This document shows positions 50,835-60,192 of a DNA stretch of 64,000 nt, in pieces. This stretch comes from Hyphomicrobium sp. LHD-15 (lineage in GTDB: Bacteria > Pseudomonadota > Alphaproteobacteria > Rhizobiales > Hyphomicrobiaceae): assembly GCF_031157355.1 (NCBI RefSeq), contig NZ_JAVIFT010000002.1, forward strand, positions 668,501 to 732,500, read 5' to 3'. Within the stretch, counting starts at the first letter, position 1. Each line of letters begins with the position of its first letter. The notes below the pieces were generated by a model that saw only the letters and a program-made list of their open reading frames with translations, did not search any database and had not been told where the DNA came from. The translations under genes were made by a program, and so were the position numbers.

Positions 50835-52922
50835 ATGGCCACGACCGTTGCTGTTCCAGGCGCAGCGTCCAGGGGCAGCACACGCGACATCGGGTTTGCG
50901 GTCGGCATCGTCATTATCTTGACGGTGCTGTTCCTGCCGCTGCCGGCGATCATGATCGACATCGGCCTGGCCTTCTCCATCGCCTTTGCCGTGCTGATCC
51001 TGATGGTCTCGCTGTGGATTCACCGGCCACTCGAGTTCTCTGCCTTTCCGACGGTTCTGCTGATCGCGACGATGCTGCGATTGTCGCTCAACGTGGCGAC
51101 GACGCGCCTCATTCTGTCGAACGGCGCCGAGGGACATGCGGCGGCCGGGCACGTCATCGCCGGCTTCGCCAACTTCGTGATGGGCGGCGACTTCGTCATC
51201 GGCGTCGTCGTGTTCGTCATCCTGATCACTGTGAACTTCCTCGTCATCACCAAGGGCGCCACGCGTATCGCGGAAGTGGGCGCCAGGTTCACCCTCGACG
51301 CGATCCCTGGCAAGCAGATGGCTATCGATGCCGATCTCAATGCGGGTAACATCGACGAGAAGGAGGCGATGAGGCGCCGCCGCGAGCTGGAAGAGGAAAG
51401 CGCCTTCTTCGGCTCGATGGACGGTGCTTCGAAGTTCGTGCGCGGCGACGCGATCGCGGGCCTCATCATCACCGCCGTCAACGTGTTCGGCGGAATCATC
51501 ATCGGCGTGACGCGTCACGAGATGGATCTCGCGCACGCCGCCGACGTGTTCGTGCGGCTGTCGGTCGGCGACGGTCTCGTCACCCAGATTCCGGCGCTTA
51601 TCATCTCGCTGGCGGCCGGCCTTCTGGTGTCGAAGGGCGGCGTACGCGGCTCTGCCGAAATGGCGGTGTTCAGCCAGCTCGGCAACTATCCGCGCGCACT
51701 TGCCGTCGCAGGCACGGTTCTGCTCGCGCTTGCCATTGCGCCAGGCCTTCCGTTCCTTCCGTTCGCACTGCTGGCGGGCGGGCTCATCTTCGTCTCGATT
51801 TCAATTCCGAAGAAACTCGCCGAAGCCAAGGCCGCCGAGGACGCGGTCAAGGCGGAAGCAGAACGGGTATCCAAGGAGGAAGCGCGGCAGTCGGTCAAGG
51901 AGCAGCTCAAGACGGCCGAAATCGAGATCTCGCTCGGCAAGCAGCTCTCGACGGCCTTGCTTTCCTCGCAAGGGGAACTCGCTCATCGCGTTGGCCGCAT
52001 GCGCCGCGCCTTCGCCAAGCAGTACGGCTTCGTGGTGCCGGATATCCGCATCACCGACGATCTCGCTATTCCGAGCAAGACCTACCAGATCAAGATCCAC
52101 GGCACGGTGGTGGCTTCGGAGGAACTGCGCATCGGCGACGTTCTGGTCATTACCGGCGACGGGCCGGTTCCGGACGTTCCGGGCGACGAGGCACGCGAGC
52201 CGGCGTTCGGCATGAAGGCGCTCTGGGTTTCAGAGATGTTCGCCAACACCGTCAAGCGTGAAGGCTTTAATCCGGTCGATCCGATGTCGGTGATGCTGAC
52301 GCATCTGCGCGAGGTGATCCGCGGAAACCTGTCGCAGCTCCTGTCGTACAAGGACATGCGGTCTCTCATCGACCGGCTGGAACCCGAGTATCGCAGGCTG
52401 GTCGACGAGATCATACCGTCACAGCTTTCCTATTCGGGGCTTCAGGCCGTTCTCAAACTCCTGCTCGCCGAGCGTATTTCGATCCGAAATCTGCATCTCA
52501 TTCTGGAGAGCATCGCGGAAATCGCGCCACACGTGCGGCGCGCGGAGCAGCTGGCCGAGCACGTTCGCATGCGCATGGCCCAGCAGATCTGCGGCGATCT
52601 TTCGGATGCGGGCGTCCTCAAGGTTCTGAGGCTCGGCAATCGATGGGATCTGGCGTTCCATCAGAGCCTCAAGCGCGACGTCAAGGGCGATGTGGTGGAG
52701 TTCGACATCGATCCGCGCCTCATCGAGCAGTTCGGAGCGGAAGCTTCCAAGGTGATCCGCGGACTTCTGGACCAGGGGCATCAGTTCGTGCTCGTCTCGG
52801 CCCCGGATGCGCGGCCCTATGTTCGCATGGTCACCGAGCGCCTGTTCCCGACGTTGCCGGTGCTATCTCACCTCGAAATTGCGCGCGGCGTGCAGGTCAA
52901 GGCTCTGGGTACGATCTCGTGA
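50835..52922 (+). CDS. flhA: Flagellar export apparatus protein FlhA
   Basis: The 695-residue protein has about eight N-terminal membrane helices (from [20 protein letters not shown]) with the family signature [16 protein letters not shown] and the FHIPEP-region motif [20 protein letters not shown], then a cytoplasmic C-terminal domain (after about residue 360). FlhA is the export gate component that receives chaperone-substrate complexes and uses the proton motive force. It begins 178 bases after fliQ, so it may have its own promoter; its stop overlaps the fliR GTG start. Confidence 0.96.
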   Translation: MATTVAVPGAASRGSTRDIGFAVGIVIILTVLFLPLPAIMIDIGLAFSIAFAVLILMVSLWIHRPLEFSAFPTVLLIATMLRLSLNVATTRLILSNGAEGHAAAGHVIAGFANFVMGGDFVIGVVVFVILITVNFLVITKGATRIAEVGARFTLDAIPGKQMAIDADLNAGNIDEKEAMRRRRELEEESAFFGSMDGASKFVRGDAIAGLIITAVNVFGGIIIGVTRHEMDLAHAADVFVRLSVGDGLVTQIPALIISLAAGLLVSKGGVRGSAEMAVFSQLGNYPRALAVAGTVLLALAIAPGLPFLPFALLAGGLIFVSISIPKKLAEAKAAEDAVKAEAERVSKEEARQSVKEQLKTAEIEISLGKQLSTALLSSQGELAHRVGRMRRAFAKQYGFVVPDIRITDDLAIPSKTYQIKIHGTVVASEELRIGDVLVITGDGPVPDVPGDEAREPAFGMKALWVSEMFANTVKREGFNPVDPMSVMLTHLREVIRGNLSQLLSYKDMRSLIDRLEPEYRRLVDEIIPSQLSYSGLQAVLKLLLAERISIRNLHLILESIAEIAPHVRRAEQLAEHVRMRMAQQICGDLSDAGVLKVLRLGNRWDLAFHQSLKRDVKGDVVEFDIDPRLIEQFGAEASKVIRGLLDQGHQFVLVSAPDARPYVRMVTERLFPTLPVLSHLEIARGVQVKALGTIS

Positions 52923-53674
52923 TCCCGATCAACGCAGGAACGGTGCTGCTGACGTTCCTGATGTTTTGCCGGATTGGCGGCTGCCTGATGATCATGCCGG
53001 GCTTCGGAAGTCCGCGCGTGCCGGTGCAGGTGCGCGTGTTTCTGGCGGTATCCGTCACGCTGGCTCTGGCTCCGCTGGTCATCCCGGTGGTGCAGGGAGA
53101 TCTCGCGAAGGCCACGCCGCCGACTGTTGTGCAACTCATTCTGTCGGAGACGCTGATCGGTGCTTCGATCGGCGTGATGGCGCGCATTTTCTTTCTTGCG
53201 CTGCAGTTCATGGGAACGGCTGCCGCGATGCTGATGGGCTTCAGCGGCATGGCCGATCCTCCGGTCGAAGAAGGCGAACCGGCGCCGGCGGTCGCGACGC
53301 TGCTCACGCTCACCGCGACGGTTCTGCTGTTCGTCACGGGTTTGCACATCGAGGTGATGCGCGCGCTGATCGCTTCGTATTCCGTGATCTCGATAACGGA
53401 TCTTTTCGATCCGCAGTTCGCGCTCGCGAAAGTGACGGATGCGGCCTCGGATTCGTTCACGCTTATTGCGCAGCTGACGAGCCCATTTCTCGTCTACTCG
53501 CTGATCATCAACTTTCTGTTCGGCATCATGAACAAGATGACGCCGCTCATTCCGGTTTACTTCATCTCGGCGCCGTTCGTACTGGCGGGTGGGCTGCTGC
53601 TGCTCTACTTCACGTTCAGCGAAGCGTTGACATTGTTCATAAGCGGGTTCCAGACGTTTCTTGCCAACGGGTAA
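52919..53674 (+). CDS. fliR: Flagellar export apparatus protein FliR
   Basis: The 251-residue protein has about six membrane helices, with the FliR pattern [40 protein letters not shown], and [20 protein letters not shown]. It forms the export gate with FliP and FliQ. The start is GTG at 52919, which overlaps the flhA stop TGA (GTGA); a longer in-frame reading upstream would lie inside flhA. The next gene starts six bases after the stop. Confidence 0.94.
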   Translation: MIPINAGTVLLTFLMFCRIGGCLMIMPGFGSPRVPVQVRVFLAVSVTLALAPLVIPVVQGDLAKATPPTVVQLILSETLIGASIGVMARIFFLALQFMGTAAAMLMGFSGMADPPVEEGEPAPAVATLLTLTATVLLFVTGLHIEVMRALIASYSVISITDLFDPQFALAKVTDAASDSFTLIAQLTSPFLVYSLIINFLFGIMNKMTPLIPVYFISAPFVLAGGLLLLYFTFSEALTLFISGFQTFLANG

Positions 53675-53680
53675 GCCTCT

Positions 53681-54088
53681 ATGCGCGACCGGGTCCGAAG
53701 TCTCAAACGTATCGTCGAGGTCCAGAGGCATCTGCACAGCCTGGAGGAACTCAAGTACGCTCGTCTCAAGCAATCGCTCGACCAGTGCCAATCGGAGCAA
53801 CGCGAGTTGGCGAACGCGCTCTCCGGCGAGGACGCTCTGCATGGGCTGTTCACGGACGTGACGGTTCGGCGCCTCAAGTCGCTTCAACAAGAGGAAACCA
53901 AGCTGCTCCCGGTCATGGAGGCGCAGGCGCGGGTTCTGCTCGCGCACAGCGGGCGGCTGCGCAATTCGGAGCGGCTTTCGGAGGAATTGGCGGTCGAACT
54001 GCGTCGGGTGGAGGAGCGCGAAGAGCTCGAGGAGCTGCTGGAAGCGCGATTCGCACTGAGCGGCGCAAGCTCCAAGCAAGACGCCTGA
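53681..54088 (+). CDS. Coiled-coil protein, FliJ-like candidate
   Basis: The 135-residue protein is highly charged and helical through its whole length (RVRSLKRIVEVQRHLHSLEE, QCQSEQRELANALSGEDALH, RLSEELAVELRRVEEREELE), as expected for an antiparallel coiled coil. FliJ, a coiled-coil export chaperone/escort, has that shape and is required by FliI. No other FliJ gene is seen near fliI, so this is a candidate, but sequence evidence is weak. It lies between fliR (six bases) and the flgJ-like gene. Confidence 0.65.
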   Translation: MRDRVRSLKRIVEVQRHLHSLEELKYARLKQSLDQCQSEQRELANALSGEDALHGLFTDVTVRRLKSLQQEETKLLPVMEAQARVLLAHSGRLRNSERLSEELAVELRRVEEREELEELLEARFALSGASSKQDA

Positions 54089-54132
54089 GTCATGGTGAGG
54101 GGAAGAAGTGTCCCCTGCGAGAGGGCCGTAAT

Positions 54133-54534
54133 TTGGCCGCTGAACTTACAGTTCGACCGGTTGGAGACGCGAAGGCCGCGAGCGAGCCGGCGCTTTCGTC
54201 ACGTGCAGGACACGTGCGCAAGACGCCCGACGCGGCCCAGAAGTTCGAGTCCTTCGTGCTCCAGAGCTTCATTCAGGAGATGATGCCGGATAGCTCGGAA
54301 AGCGTTTACGGCTCGGGGATTTCCGGCGACTTCTGGAAATCCATGATGTCCGAAAAAATCGCCGAGCAGGTTGCCGAGCGCGGAAGTCTCGGGATCGCCG
54401 ACTATGTAAGGGCCGGGCACGTGGTGCCGGTTCGACCGGGCGGCTTCTCCTCGCATGAGGTCCTGAGCCACCTATCCACTTTGAACGGTTCGGTCGGAGG
54501 GCCGTTCGAGACGAAGATCAATTCCGGAGACTAA
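54133..54534 (+). CDS. flgJ: Rod-binding protein, FlgJ N-terminal domain only
   Basis: The 133-residue protein contains the rod-binding domain of FlgJ: TPDAAQKFESFVLQSFIQEM, SESVYGSGISGDFWKSMMSE, and EQVAERGSLGIADYVRAG. The muramidase half of enterobacterial FlgJ is absent, as in other Rhizobiales. No ATG is in frame near the start; TTG at 54133, seven bases after GAGAGGG, is the best choice, with CTG at 54115 possible. The gap after the previous gene is 44 bases and the next gene starts three bases after the stop. Confidence 0.8.
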   Translation: MAAELTVRPVGDAKAASEPALSSRAGHVRKTPDAAQKFESFVLQSFIQEMMPDSSESVYGSGISGDFWKSMMSEKIAEQVAERGSLGIADYVRAGHVVPVRPGGFSSHEVLSHLSTLNGSVGGPFETKINSGD

Positions 54535-54537
54535 GCC

Positions 54538-55011
54538 ATGTTTCAGCGTAATTCCCAGCCCTCACACCCCGCGCAAGGCAAGCCCGCAAATGGCGGCCCG
54601 GCTTTTGTGCCTCCAGCGGCTAGTGCCGCTGCGGCGCCAGCTGCGGCTCGTGGTCCCCTTTTGCCGATGGTCGAGATCTCGATCCAGAGGCTGGAGGAGA
54701 TCGTCGAGCAGGAGACGTGGGCGTTGAAGAACCGGCAAGCTATCAACCTCAAAGACTTTAACGACCGCAAGAGCCAGGCTTTGCTCGAACTGACGCGGAC
54801 GCTGCGTAACTTCCAGAGCGTGGGCACGAGTCCGGCACTGGTGGAGCGTGTCGGGTCGCTCAAAGCGAAGCTTGCGGCCAACCAAGCCATGCTCAAACTC
54901 CATCTGGAGGCGGTGCGCGAGATCTCGACCTCGCTTGCGGATGCGATCCGCCATTCCGAGTCCGACGGGACCTATACGCAAGCGATTTCGCTCGCCTACA
55001 GACGCTCATGA
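54538..55011 (+). CDS. FlgN-like flagellar export chaperone candidate
   Basis: The 157-residue protein has an Ala/Pro-rich N-terminal 40 residues and then a long helical region with spacing like FlgN: RLEEIVEQETWALKNRQAIN, DRKSQALLELTRTLRNFQS, AKLAANQAMLKLHLEAVREI. FlgN chaperones FlgK and FlgL to the export gate. It lies immediately after flgJ (three bases) and overlaps the next gene start by four bases. Confidence in the FlgN role is moderate. Confidence 0.65.
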   Translation: MFQRNSQPSHPAQGKPANGGPAFVPPAASAAAAPAAARGPLLPMVEISIQRLEEIVEQETWALKNRQAINLKDFNDRKSQALLELTRTLRNFQSVGTSPALVERVGSLKAKLAANQAMLKLHLEAVREISTSLADAIRHSESDGTYTQAISLAYRRS

Positions 55012-55469
55012 TCAAGCTTTTGGCCATAGGTATCTGGGTTTCGATGGTGACGGTGGGCGCCGTCTTCGGCGTGCTCCAATTGCAGAAGAACAGCGGAACG
55101 GGTGAAACGGCCGCTTCTGACAAAAAACTCGAGGAACTCAGGACGAAGGCGATCAACGTGCCGATCATCGGCGGCGGCATCATTCAGGGCTACATGGTGG
55201 CGCAGTTCGTGCTGACCGTGGACAAGAACGTGCTGGTGCAGGTTCCCATCAACCCCGAGGTCTACGTTCTCGACGAGGCGTTCAAGACGATTTACGCCGG
55301 CGAGCAGGTCAACTTCCAGAACATGAAGAAGCAGGATCTTCCGCTGCTCGCAAAGCGGATCGGTGAGAACGTCAACAAGCGTCTCGGGGTCGAGATGGTT
55401 CACGACGTCCTGATCGACCAGCTTTCCTACATCCCCAAGAAAGACGTTCGCGGGCCGCCGAAGCTGTAA
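55008..55469 (+). CDS. FliL-like membrane-anchored protein
   Basis: The 153-residue protein has one N-terminal membrane helix (LLAIGIWVSMVTVGAVFGVL) and an extracytoplasmic domain of about 125 residues, with MVAQFVLTVDKNVLVQVPIN and RIGENVNKRLGVEMVHDVLI. That order (anchor, beta region, helical pair, short beta end) is like FliL, a stator-associated basal-body protein, but clear FliL motifs are not present. It overlaps the preceding gene by four bases and is the last of the flhA unit, convergent with fliI. Confidence 0.6.
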   Translation: MIKLLAIGIWVSMVTVGAVFGVLQLQKNSGTGETAASDKKLEELRTKAINVPIIGGGIIQGYMVAQFVLTVDKNVLVQVPINPEVYVLDEAFKTIYAGEQVNFQNMKKQDLPLLAKRIGENVNKRLGVEMVHDVLIDQLSYIPKKDVRGPPKL

Positions 55470-55513
55470 GATTTGGCAGCGGGCAGCGGGCAAAAGGAAG
55501 GGTGGCGCGCGGC

Positions 55514-56935
55514 TTATCGCGTCGCGACTTTCTGCCCGTCGTCCTTGGGATCGGGAGCGAGGGCGCGGGCGATCTCCTGGAACGGATCGACGCTCGGCTG
55601 ATCGCCCAAAGACTGCTTCATGGCCTCGTATAGCTTCGGAACGATGTCGATGGCTTTGTCCAGCTCGGCGTCGGCGCCCTTCTGATAACCGCCCATGAGA
55701 CGTAGATCTCGCGTGTCCTCGAAGTGGGAGATCATCGCGCGCAGCATCATCACGAGCTTTCTCTGCTCGGCCGACCATACGGTATTGGCGAGACGCGAAA
55801 CGGACGTCAGCACGTTGACGGCCGGATAACGACCCTGGTCGGCGATCTTGCGATCGAGAACGATGTGGCCGTCGAGGGTGCCGCGGATGCTGTCGGCGAT
55901 CGGATCGTTGTGGTCGTCGCCATCGACGAGCACCGAGAAGACACCGGTGATCGAGCCGGTTCCTTCGGCGCCGGGACCGGCCCGCTCCAGGAGCTTCGGA
56001 AGCTCGCTGAATACCGAAGGCGTATAGCCGCGTGCGACAGGGGCTTCGCCGGCGGCGAGGGCGACCTCGCGGGCGGCGTGAGCGAAGCGGGTCACGGAAT
56101 CGATGATCAGCAGCACGCTGTCTCCCGCATCCCGGAAGGATTCCGCGATGGCAAGGGCCGTCTTGGGAGCAAGGCGGCGCATCATCGGGCTTTCGTCTCC
56201 GGTCGAGACGACGGTGATGGCGCGGCTGCGGTTCTGCGCGAGCGCGTCTTCCAGGAACTCGCGTACCTCACGGCCGCGCTCGCCGACGAGGGCGAGAACG
56301 ACGGTATCGAAACCGCGTGAGCGCGCGAGCATCGACAGCAACGTCGATTTGCCGACGCCGGAGCCGGCGAAAATGCCGATGCGCTGTCCGGCGCAAAGGG
56401 GGGTGAACAGGTCCATCACCCGCACGCCAGATTTCAGAGGAGAGCGAACGCGCTCGCGGCTCATGGCGGCCGGCGGCTCGGCGTCGAAGGGATAGGAGCG
56501 GGGGCCTTCGAGCAAAGGCCCTTGTCCGTCGATCGCGGCGCCGAGGGCATTCAGAACGCGGCCCTTCCACGAGGCGTGGGGCCGGAGGGATTGACTTCCA
56601 TGCTGCCAGGCGATCTCGCCGGGCCCGATCTTGAGATTGGCATCGAAGGGTTTGACGGTCGCGCCTTCGCCATCGATGCGGACAACCTCGCCGAGCTGCG
56701 GCGTGGGACCGGATCCGAAACTCAGGCAATCGCCCAGCTTCAATTGACGCGAGAGGCCGGAAATCTGCACGTAGGCGGGGGTGACTTGCGTAACGATACC
56801 GCCCATCCGCGTCAGCGGGATCGAGGTGGAGGCATGGGTCATCCGCAGCGCGAGCCGATCAAGGAGATTTGGCTGGCGCGGCGGGGACGCGGTTTTGTCG
56901 TCCGGTGCCTTGGTGCTTGCGGCGGCGTCAGTCAT
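55514..56935 (-). CDS. fliI: Flagellum-specific ATP synthase FliI
   Basis: The 473-residue protein has an N-terminal beta-barrel domain (about 30-110), Walker A AGSGVGKST (190-198), the F-type ATPase pattern ALVGERGREVREFLED, Walker B with VLLIIDSVTRFAHAAREVAL, and the arginine-finger region. FliI supplies ATPase activity for flagellar protein export. An N-terminal extension of about 20 residues is Pro/Lys/Asp-rich. It is the last gene of DUF1217-flgF-fliI on the minus strand. Confidence 0.96.
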   Translation of the reverse strand: MTDAAASTKAPDDKTASPPRQPNLLDRLALRMTHASTSIPLTRMGGIVTQVTPAYVQISGLSRQLKLGDCLSFGSGPTPQLGEVVRIDGEGATVKPFDANLKIGPGEIAWQHGSQSLRPHASWKGRVLNALGAAIDGQGPLLEGPRSYPFDAEPPAAMSRERVRSPLKSGVRVMDLFTPLCAGQRIGIFAGSGVGKSTLLSMLARSRGFDTVVLALVGERGREVREFLEDALAQNRSRAITVVSTGDESPMMRRLAPKTALAIAESFRDAGDSVLLIIDSVTRFAHAAREVALAAGEAPVARGYTPSVFSELPKLLERAGPGAEGTGSITGVFSVLVDGDDHNDPIADSIRGTLDGHIVLDRKIADQGRYPAVNVLTSVSRLANTVWSAEQRKLVMMLRAMISHFEDTRDLRLMGGYQKGADAELDKAIDIVPKLYEAMKQSLGDQPSVDPFQEIARALAPDPKDDGQKVATR

Positions 56936-56973
56936 TGTGGAGTCTCGGCGCTTCAGGGGCCATACGGATTACG

Positions 56974-57699
56974 TCAGCTCGTCTCGCCGAGTGTTTTGAC
57001 GGCCGAGGAGAGAACCTGCTCGGTCTGGCTCATGGCGTTGCTGATCGAGTCGAACGACCGCTGGATCTGGATCAGGCGCGAGATTTCGGAAACCGGATTG
57101 ACGTTGGCCTGTTCCATGAAGCCCTGAACCACGCGCGTCTTGTTGAAGTCGAGCGCGGGTTCGGCTGCCATGTCCGGAATGACGCCCGAGTTCTCGAAGC
57201 GCACCAGATTGGCCTGCTCGGGAATCGTGAACAGGCCGATGACGCCGACGCGAGCCTGCCCCTGGGTTATGGTTCCGTCGCTCGAGATGCTCGGTGCCCC
57301 TCCGTTCGGGTTGAGCTGGATGGGCGCGCCGCCGACATCGAGGACGGGATAGCCGTTGAGTGTCCTGAGCTCGCCTTCGGGGTTCATCATCATGCGGCCG
57401 TCGCGTGTGTAGACGGGGCCGTTGGGGCCTTGAATGCCTAGCCAGCCATCTCCCGAGACCGCGACATCGAAAGGATTTTCAGTGCGCACGAGCTCGCCGG
57501 ATTGCCGGTTGATATAGGTTTCGCGGGCGGTCACGAAGGCCGTGGGTGAATCGGTTTTGGGTGAGACGAGCTGCTCGAACTTGATTTCCTCGGAGCGGAA
57601 GCCTGCCGTGTTCACGTTGGCCACGTTGTGCGCGAGCGTGTCGAGACGACGCATCAGCGACATCTGGCCGGAAAGCGAAACGTACAGGCTGGGCTGCAT
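56974..57699 (-). CDS. flgF: Flagellar proximal rod protein FlgF
   Basis: The 241-residue protein has rod-protein ends: SLSGQMSLMRRLDTLAHNVA, NVNTAGFRSEEIKFEQLVSP, GDGWLGIQGPNGPVYTRDGR, and IQRSFDSISNAMSQTEQVLS. FlgF is one of the proximal rod proteins. It lies between the DUF1217 gene (one base) and fliI (38 bases). Confidence 0.94.
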   Translation of the reverse strand: MQPSLYVSLSGQMSLMRRLDTLAHNVANVNTAGFRSEEIKFEQLVSPKTDSPTAFVTARETYINRQSGELVRTENPFDVAVSGDGWLGIQGPNGPVYTRDGRMMMNPEGELRTLNGYPVLDVGGAPIQLNPNGGAPSISSDGTITQGQARVGVIGLFTIPEQANLVRFENSGVIPDMAAEPALDFNKTRVVQGFMEQANVNPVSEISRLIQIQRSFDSISNAMSQTEQVLSSAVKTLGETS

Positions 57700-57700
57700 T

Positions 57701-58537
57701 TCAGCGGCCTCCGAGTTTGAGGGTTTGCAGGCTGGCGAGGATATCGGCGGAGATGCCGATAGTGGTGGGGCTTGAAATCAGGGGCATCGCAAGCGACGAC
57801 GAGAGCGACGAGGCGGCGGAACCGTTTTCCAGCTCCCACATGGACGTGAAGCGCGAGATGAACGTCTCCAGCTTCTTCGGATCTTTGAAATCGCTGACGT
57901 CGATGCGTTTGCCATACATTTCCGCCTGCTTGTCGATGTCCATCAACGACGTCTGGGCGGGAATGTTGAATGCTGTCTGCACAACCTTGAGCAGGGCTTT
58001 GTCGGCCAGGATGCCCATGGTGCTCGATATGGTAGGGGCCTTGCGGGCGAAGTAGAGGGCGAGACGGACGCCTTCGTTCTGCTCGCCGGATTTCTGCTCG
58101 AGCGATTGGCGGACAAAGCGGTCGACGGTGCCTTGCTGGGCTTCGGCGGTTGTGGTGGCGTTCTCGCCTTTGGCGGCAAAGTTGAACGTCGCCGCCAACT
58201 CCTTGAAGCGCTGATCTGCCAATGTGTTGGCGAAGGCTTTCGGGTCGGATGTGCCTTCGTTCAGCACCTTTTTGACGAACGCCTTGGCGTAGGTCATGTC
58301 CTCGAGGCCGAGGGCCTTCATAGCAAACCGAAAAACGCGGTCGTTGTTGACGAAATCGTCGACCGTTTTGATTTGCCCGATATGCTCCAGATAATATTTC
58401 GATTCGCGGGCGATCTGAGGATCCTTCGCGAGCGTCGATAGAGATCTCGTGAGGTCCTTTGCGATCAGTTTGTAGCTGTCGGATGTCGTGAGCACGGTAT
58501 TCGAGCCTCGCGTGTCTCGGGTTGCCAGATTGGTCAA
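57701..58537 (-). CDS. DUF1217 flagellar-associated protein
   Basis: The 278-residue protein matches DUF1217: SYKLIAKDLTRSLSTLAKDP, YYLEHIGQIKTVDDFVNNDR, RFAMKALGLEDMTYAKAFVK. The family occurs next to flgF in Rhizobiales flagellar clusters and is needed or implied in motility; its biochemical role is unknown. The annotated start is TTG at 58537; a GTG at 58495, closer to the conserved SYKLI, is an alternative. It is the first gene of the minus-strand unit and divergent from motA. Confidence 0.85.
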   Translation of the reverse strand: MTNLATRDTRGSNTVLTTSDSYKLIAKDLTRSLSTLAKDPQIARESKYYLEHIGQIKTVDDFVNNDRVFRFAMKALGLEDMTYAKAFVKKVLNEGTSDPKAFANTLADQRFKELAATFNFAAKGENATTTAEAQQGTVDRFVRQSLEQKSGEQNEGVRLALYFARKAPTISSTMGILADKALLKVVQTAFNIPAQTSLMDIDKQAEMYGKRIDVSDFKDPKKLETFISRFTSMWELENGSAASSLSSSLAMPLISSPTTIGISADILASLQTLKLGGR

Positions 58538-58778
58538 ACCGCCTTGCCTCAGGCTGACGTCAATTCGTGCTGCAACTAGCCGGGGCCAATCTCTACGGTT
58601 CGATGTCGGTTTCGGGGAGTTCAGGGGACGCGACTGCGCTTTCGACGTGACTTGCGGAGGCTGCTCGGAGGCAGGGGATGGCCGGGGATATGCACCGCGT
58701 GGCCACAGGCCTGATCAGGCTCGCACAAGGAGGTACCCGCTAGTAATGCGTTAACAACCTTTAAAGCGAGGTTAGCTC

Positions 58779-59657
58779 GTGACGATCGTCCTCGGTCTTG
58801 TGGTTATGCTGGTGTGCATGCTCGGTGGCTTCATGGCCATGGGCGGGCATGTCGACGTGCTCTGGCAGCCTTGGGAATTCGTCATCATTCTAGGCACTTC
58901 GCTCGGCACCTTCATCGTTGCCAACCCCATGAAGGTGATCAAGGATACCGGCAAGGCGTTTGGCGAGGCGTTCGGCAATGCGGCGCCCACGGGGCGGCAG
59001 TATCTCGATATCATGGGGCTGCTCTATTCGCTGATGCGGGAATTGCGCAGCAAGCCTCGCAACGAGGTCGAGAAGCACATCGACATGCCGGCGGAATCCC
59101 CGATCTTTCAGAAGTTCTCGTCCGTACTGAAGAACAAGGATCTCACGATCTTCATCTGCGATTATTGCCGCCTCATCATCATCGGCAATGCGCGTACCCA
59201 CGAGGTCGAAGCGCTGATGGATGAGGAAATCCAGACGCTTCGCAGTGACAAGCTCAAGGCTTATCAAGCCATCACAAATATTGCCGACGGGCTTCCCGCC
59301 GTCGGCATCATCGCGGCGGTGCTGGGCGTCGTCAAAGCGATGGGTGCCATTTCGGAGCCGCCAGAGGTTCTTGGCCATCTGATTGGTGCGGCGCTGGTCG
59401 GCACCTTCGCTGGCATCTTCTTTTCTTACGGCGTGTTCGGGCCGATCGCGACGAAAGTGAAGGGTGGTCGCGAGAAGCAGATGCGTCTCTACATCGTGAC
59501 CAAACAGACACTTCTTGCATTCATGAACGGGGCCATGCCGCAGGTTGCGGTGGAGTATGGCCGCAAGACCATCTCCGCCTACGAGCGTCCGACGATCGAC
59601 GAGGTCGAGGCCGAAACGGTCGGCGGCGGTGGCGGAGAAGCGAAGAAGGCGGCGTAG
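58779..59657 (+). CDS. motA: Flagellar motor stator protein MotA
   Basis: The 292-residue protein has the four MotA membrane helices: 1-20 ([20 protein letters not shown]), then about 35-50, 170-200 ([20 protein letters not shown]) and 205-225 ([20 protein letters not shown]). The large cytoplasmic loop (about 70-160) carries the conserved charged residues. MotA with MotB makes the proton-driven stator. The start is GTG at 58779, with GAGG about eight bases upstream. MotB is not in the window. Confidence 0.94.
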   Translation: MTIVLGLVVMLVCMLGGFMAMGGHVDVLWQPWEFVIILGTSLGTFIVANPMKVIKDTGKAFGEAFGNAAPTGRQYLDIMGLLYSLMRELRSKPRNEVEKHIDMPAESPIFQKFSSVLKNKDLTIFICDYCRLIIIGNARTHEVEALMDEEIQTLRSDKLKAYQAITNIADGLPAVGIIAAVLGVVKAMGAISEPPEVLGHLIGAALVGTFAGIFFSYGVFGPIATKVKGGREKQMRLYIVTKQTLLAFMNGAMPQVAVEYGRKTISAYERPTIDEVEAETVGGGGGEAKKAA

Positions 59658-59737
59658 TCCGTGTTGCCGTGCGGTTGTCCCGCCTCTGCGGGTGAATGAA
59701 AACTAGCAACAGTCGAACTCAACTCAGGTAGATCGCG

Positions 59738-60118
59738 ATGAGCCAAGAGGGTTCCGAATATCGTCCCGCCGCAGCCGAGCTGCAGTCGATTGCTGATTCG
59801 GCGCAAGATCCGGCCGGAGAGGCCGCGGCAAAGCCGGTCGCGGGCCAAAAGCCCCGCCATCTCGAAACGGTTTTGCAGATTCCCGTCTCGGTGAAGATCG
59901 TGCTCGGGTCGGCCACGATGCCGGTGGCCAACGTTCTGAAGCTTGGCCGTGGCGCGGTGGTGCCGCTCGACCGGAAGGTCGGAGAGCCGGTCGACGTCGT
60001 CGTCAACGGTCGCGTCATTGCACGCGGCGAGGTGGTGGTGCTCGACGAAGACAATTCCCGCTTCGGCGTGTCTCTTACCGAAGTGATCGGAAGCGCCGCG
60101 CCGACGCGCGTCGCCTGA
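59738..60118 (+). CDS. fliN: Flagellar switch protein FliN
   Basis: The 126-residue protein has the SPOA domain in its C-terminal 75 residues (LETVLQIPVSVKIVLGSATM, VLKLGRGAVVPLDRKVGEPV, NGRVIARGEVVVLDEDNSRF). FliN is part of the C-ring/switch complex. The N-terminal 40 residues are disordered and Ala/Glu-rich. It lies 80 bases after motA and 74 before flhB. Confidence 0.93.
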   Translation: MSQEGSEYRPAAAELQSIADSAQDPAGEAAAKPVAGQKPRHLETVLQIPVSVKIVLGSATMPVANVLKLGRGAVVPLDRKVGEPVDVVVNGRVIARGEVVVLDEDNSRFGVSLTEVIGSAAPTRVA

Positions 60119-60192
60119 TTTCGGTTTTTGAGCCCGCCTCGCGCGGCCGTCTCTCGCTAGCTCTCGTCATCTTCTGAGCAGGTCATACCTCG

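Noticed and set aside
52807-54132. Upstream part of a 575-codon frame that ends with flgJ
   Set aside because: It covers flhA, fliR and the coiled-coil gene in the wrong frame; only the last 133 codons are the real rod-binding protein.
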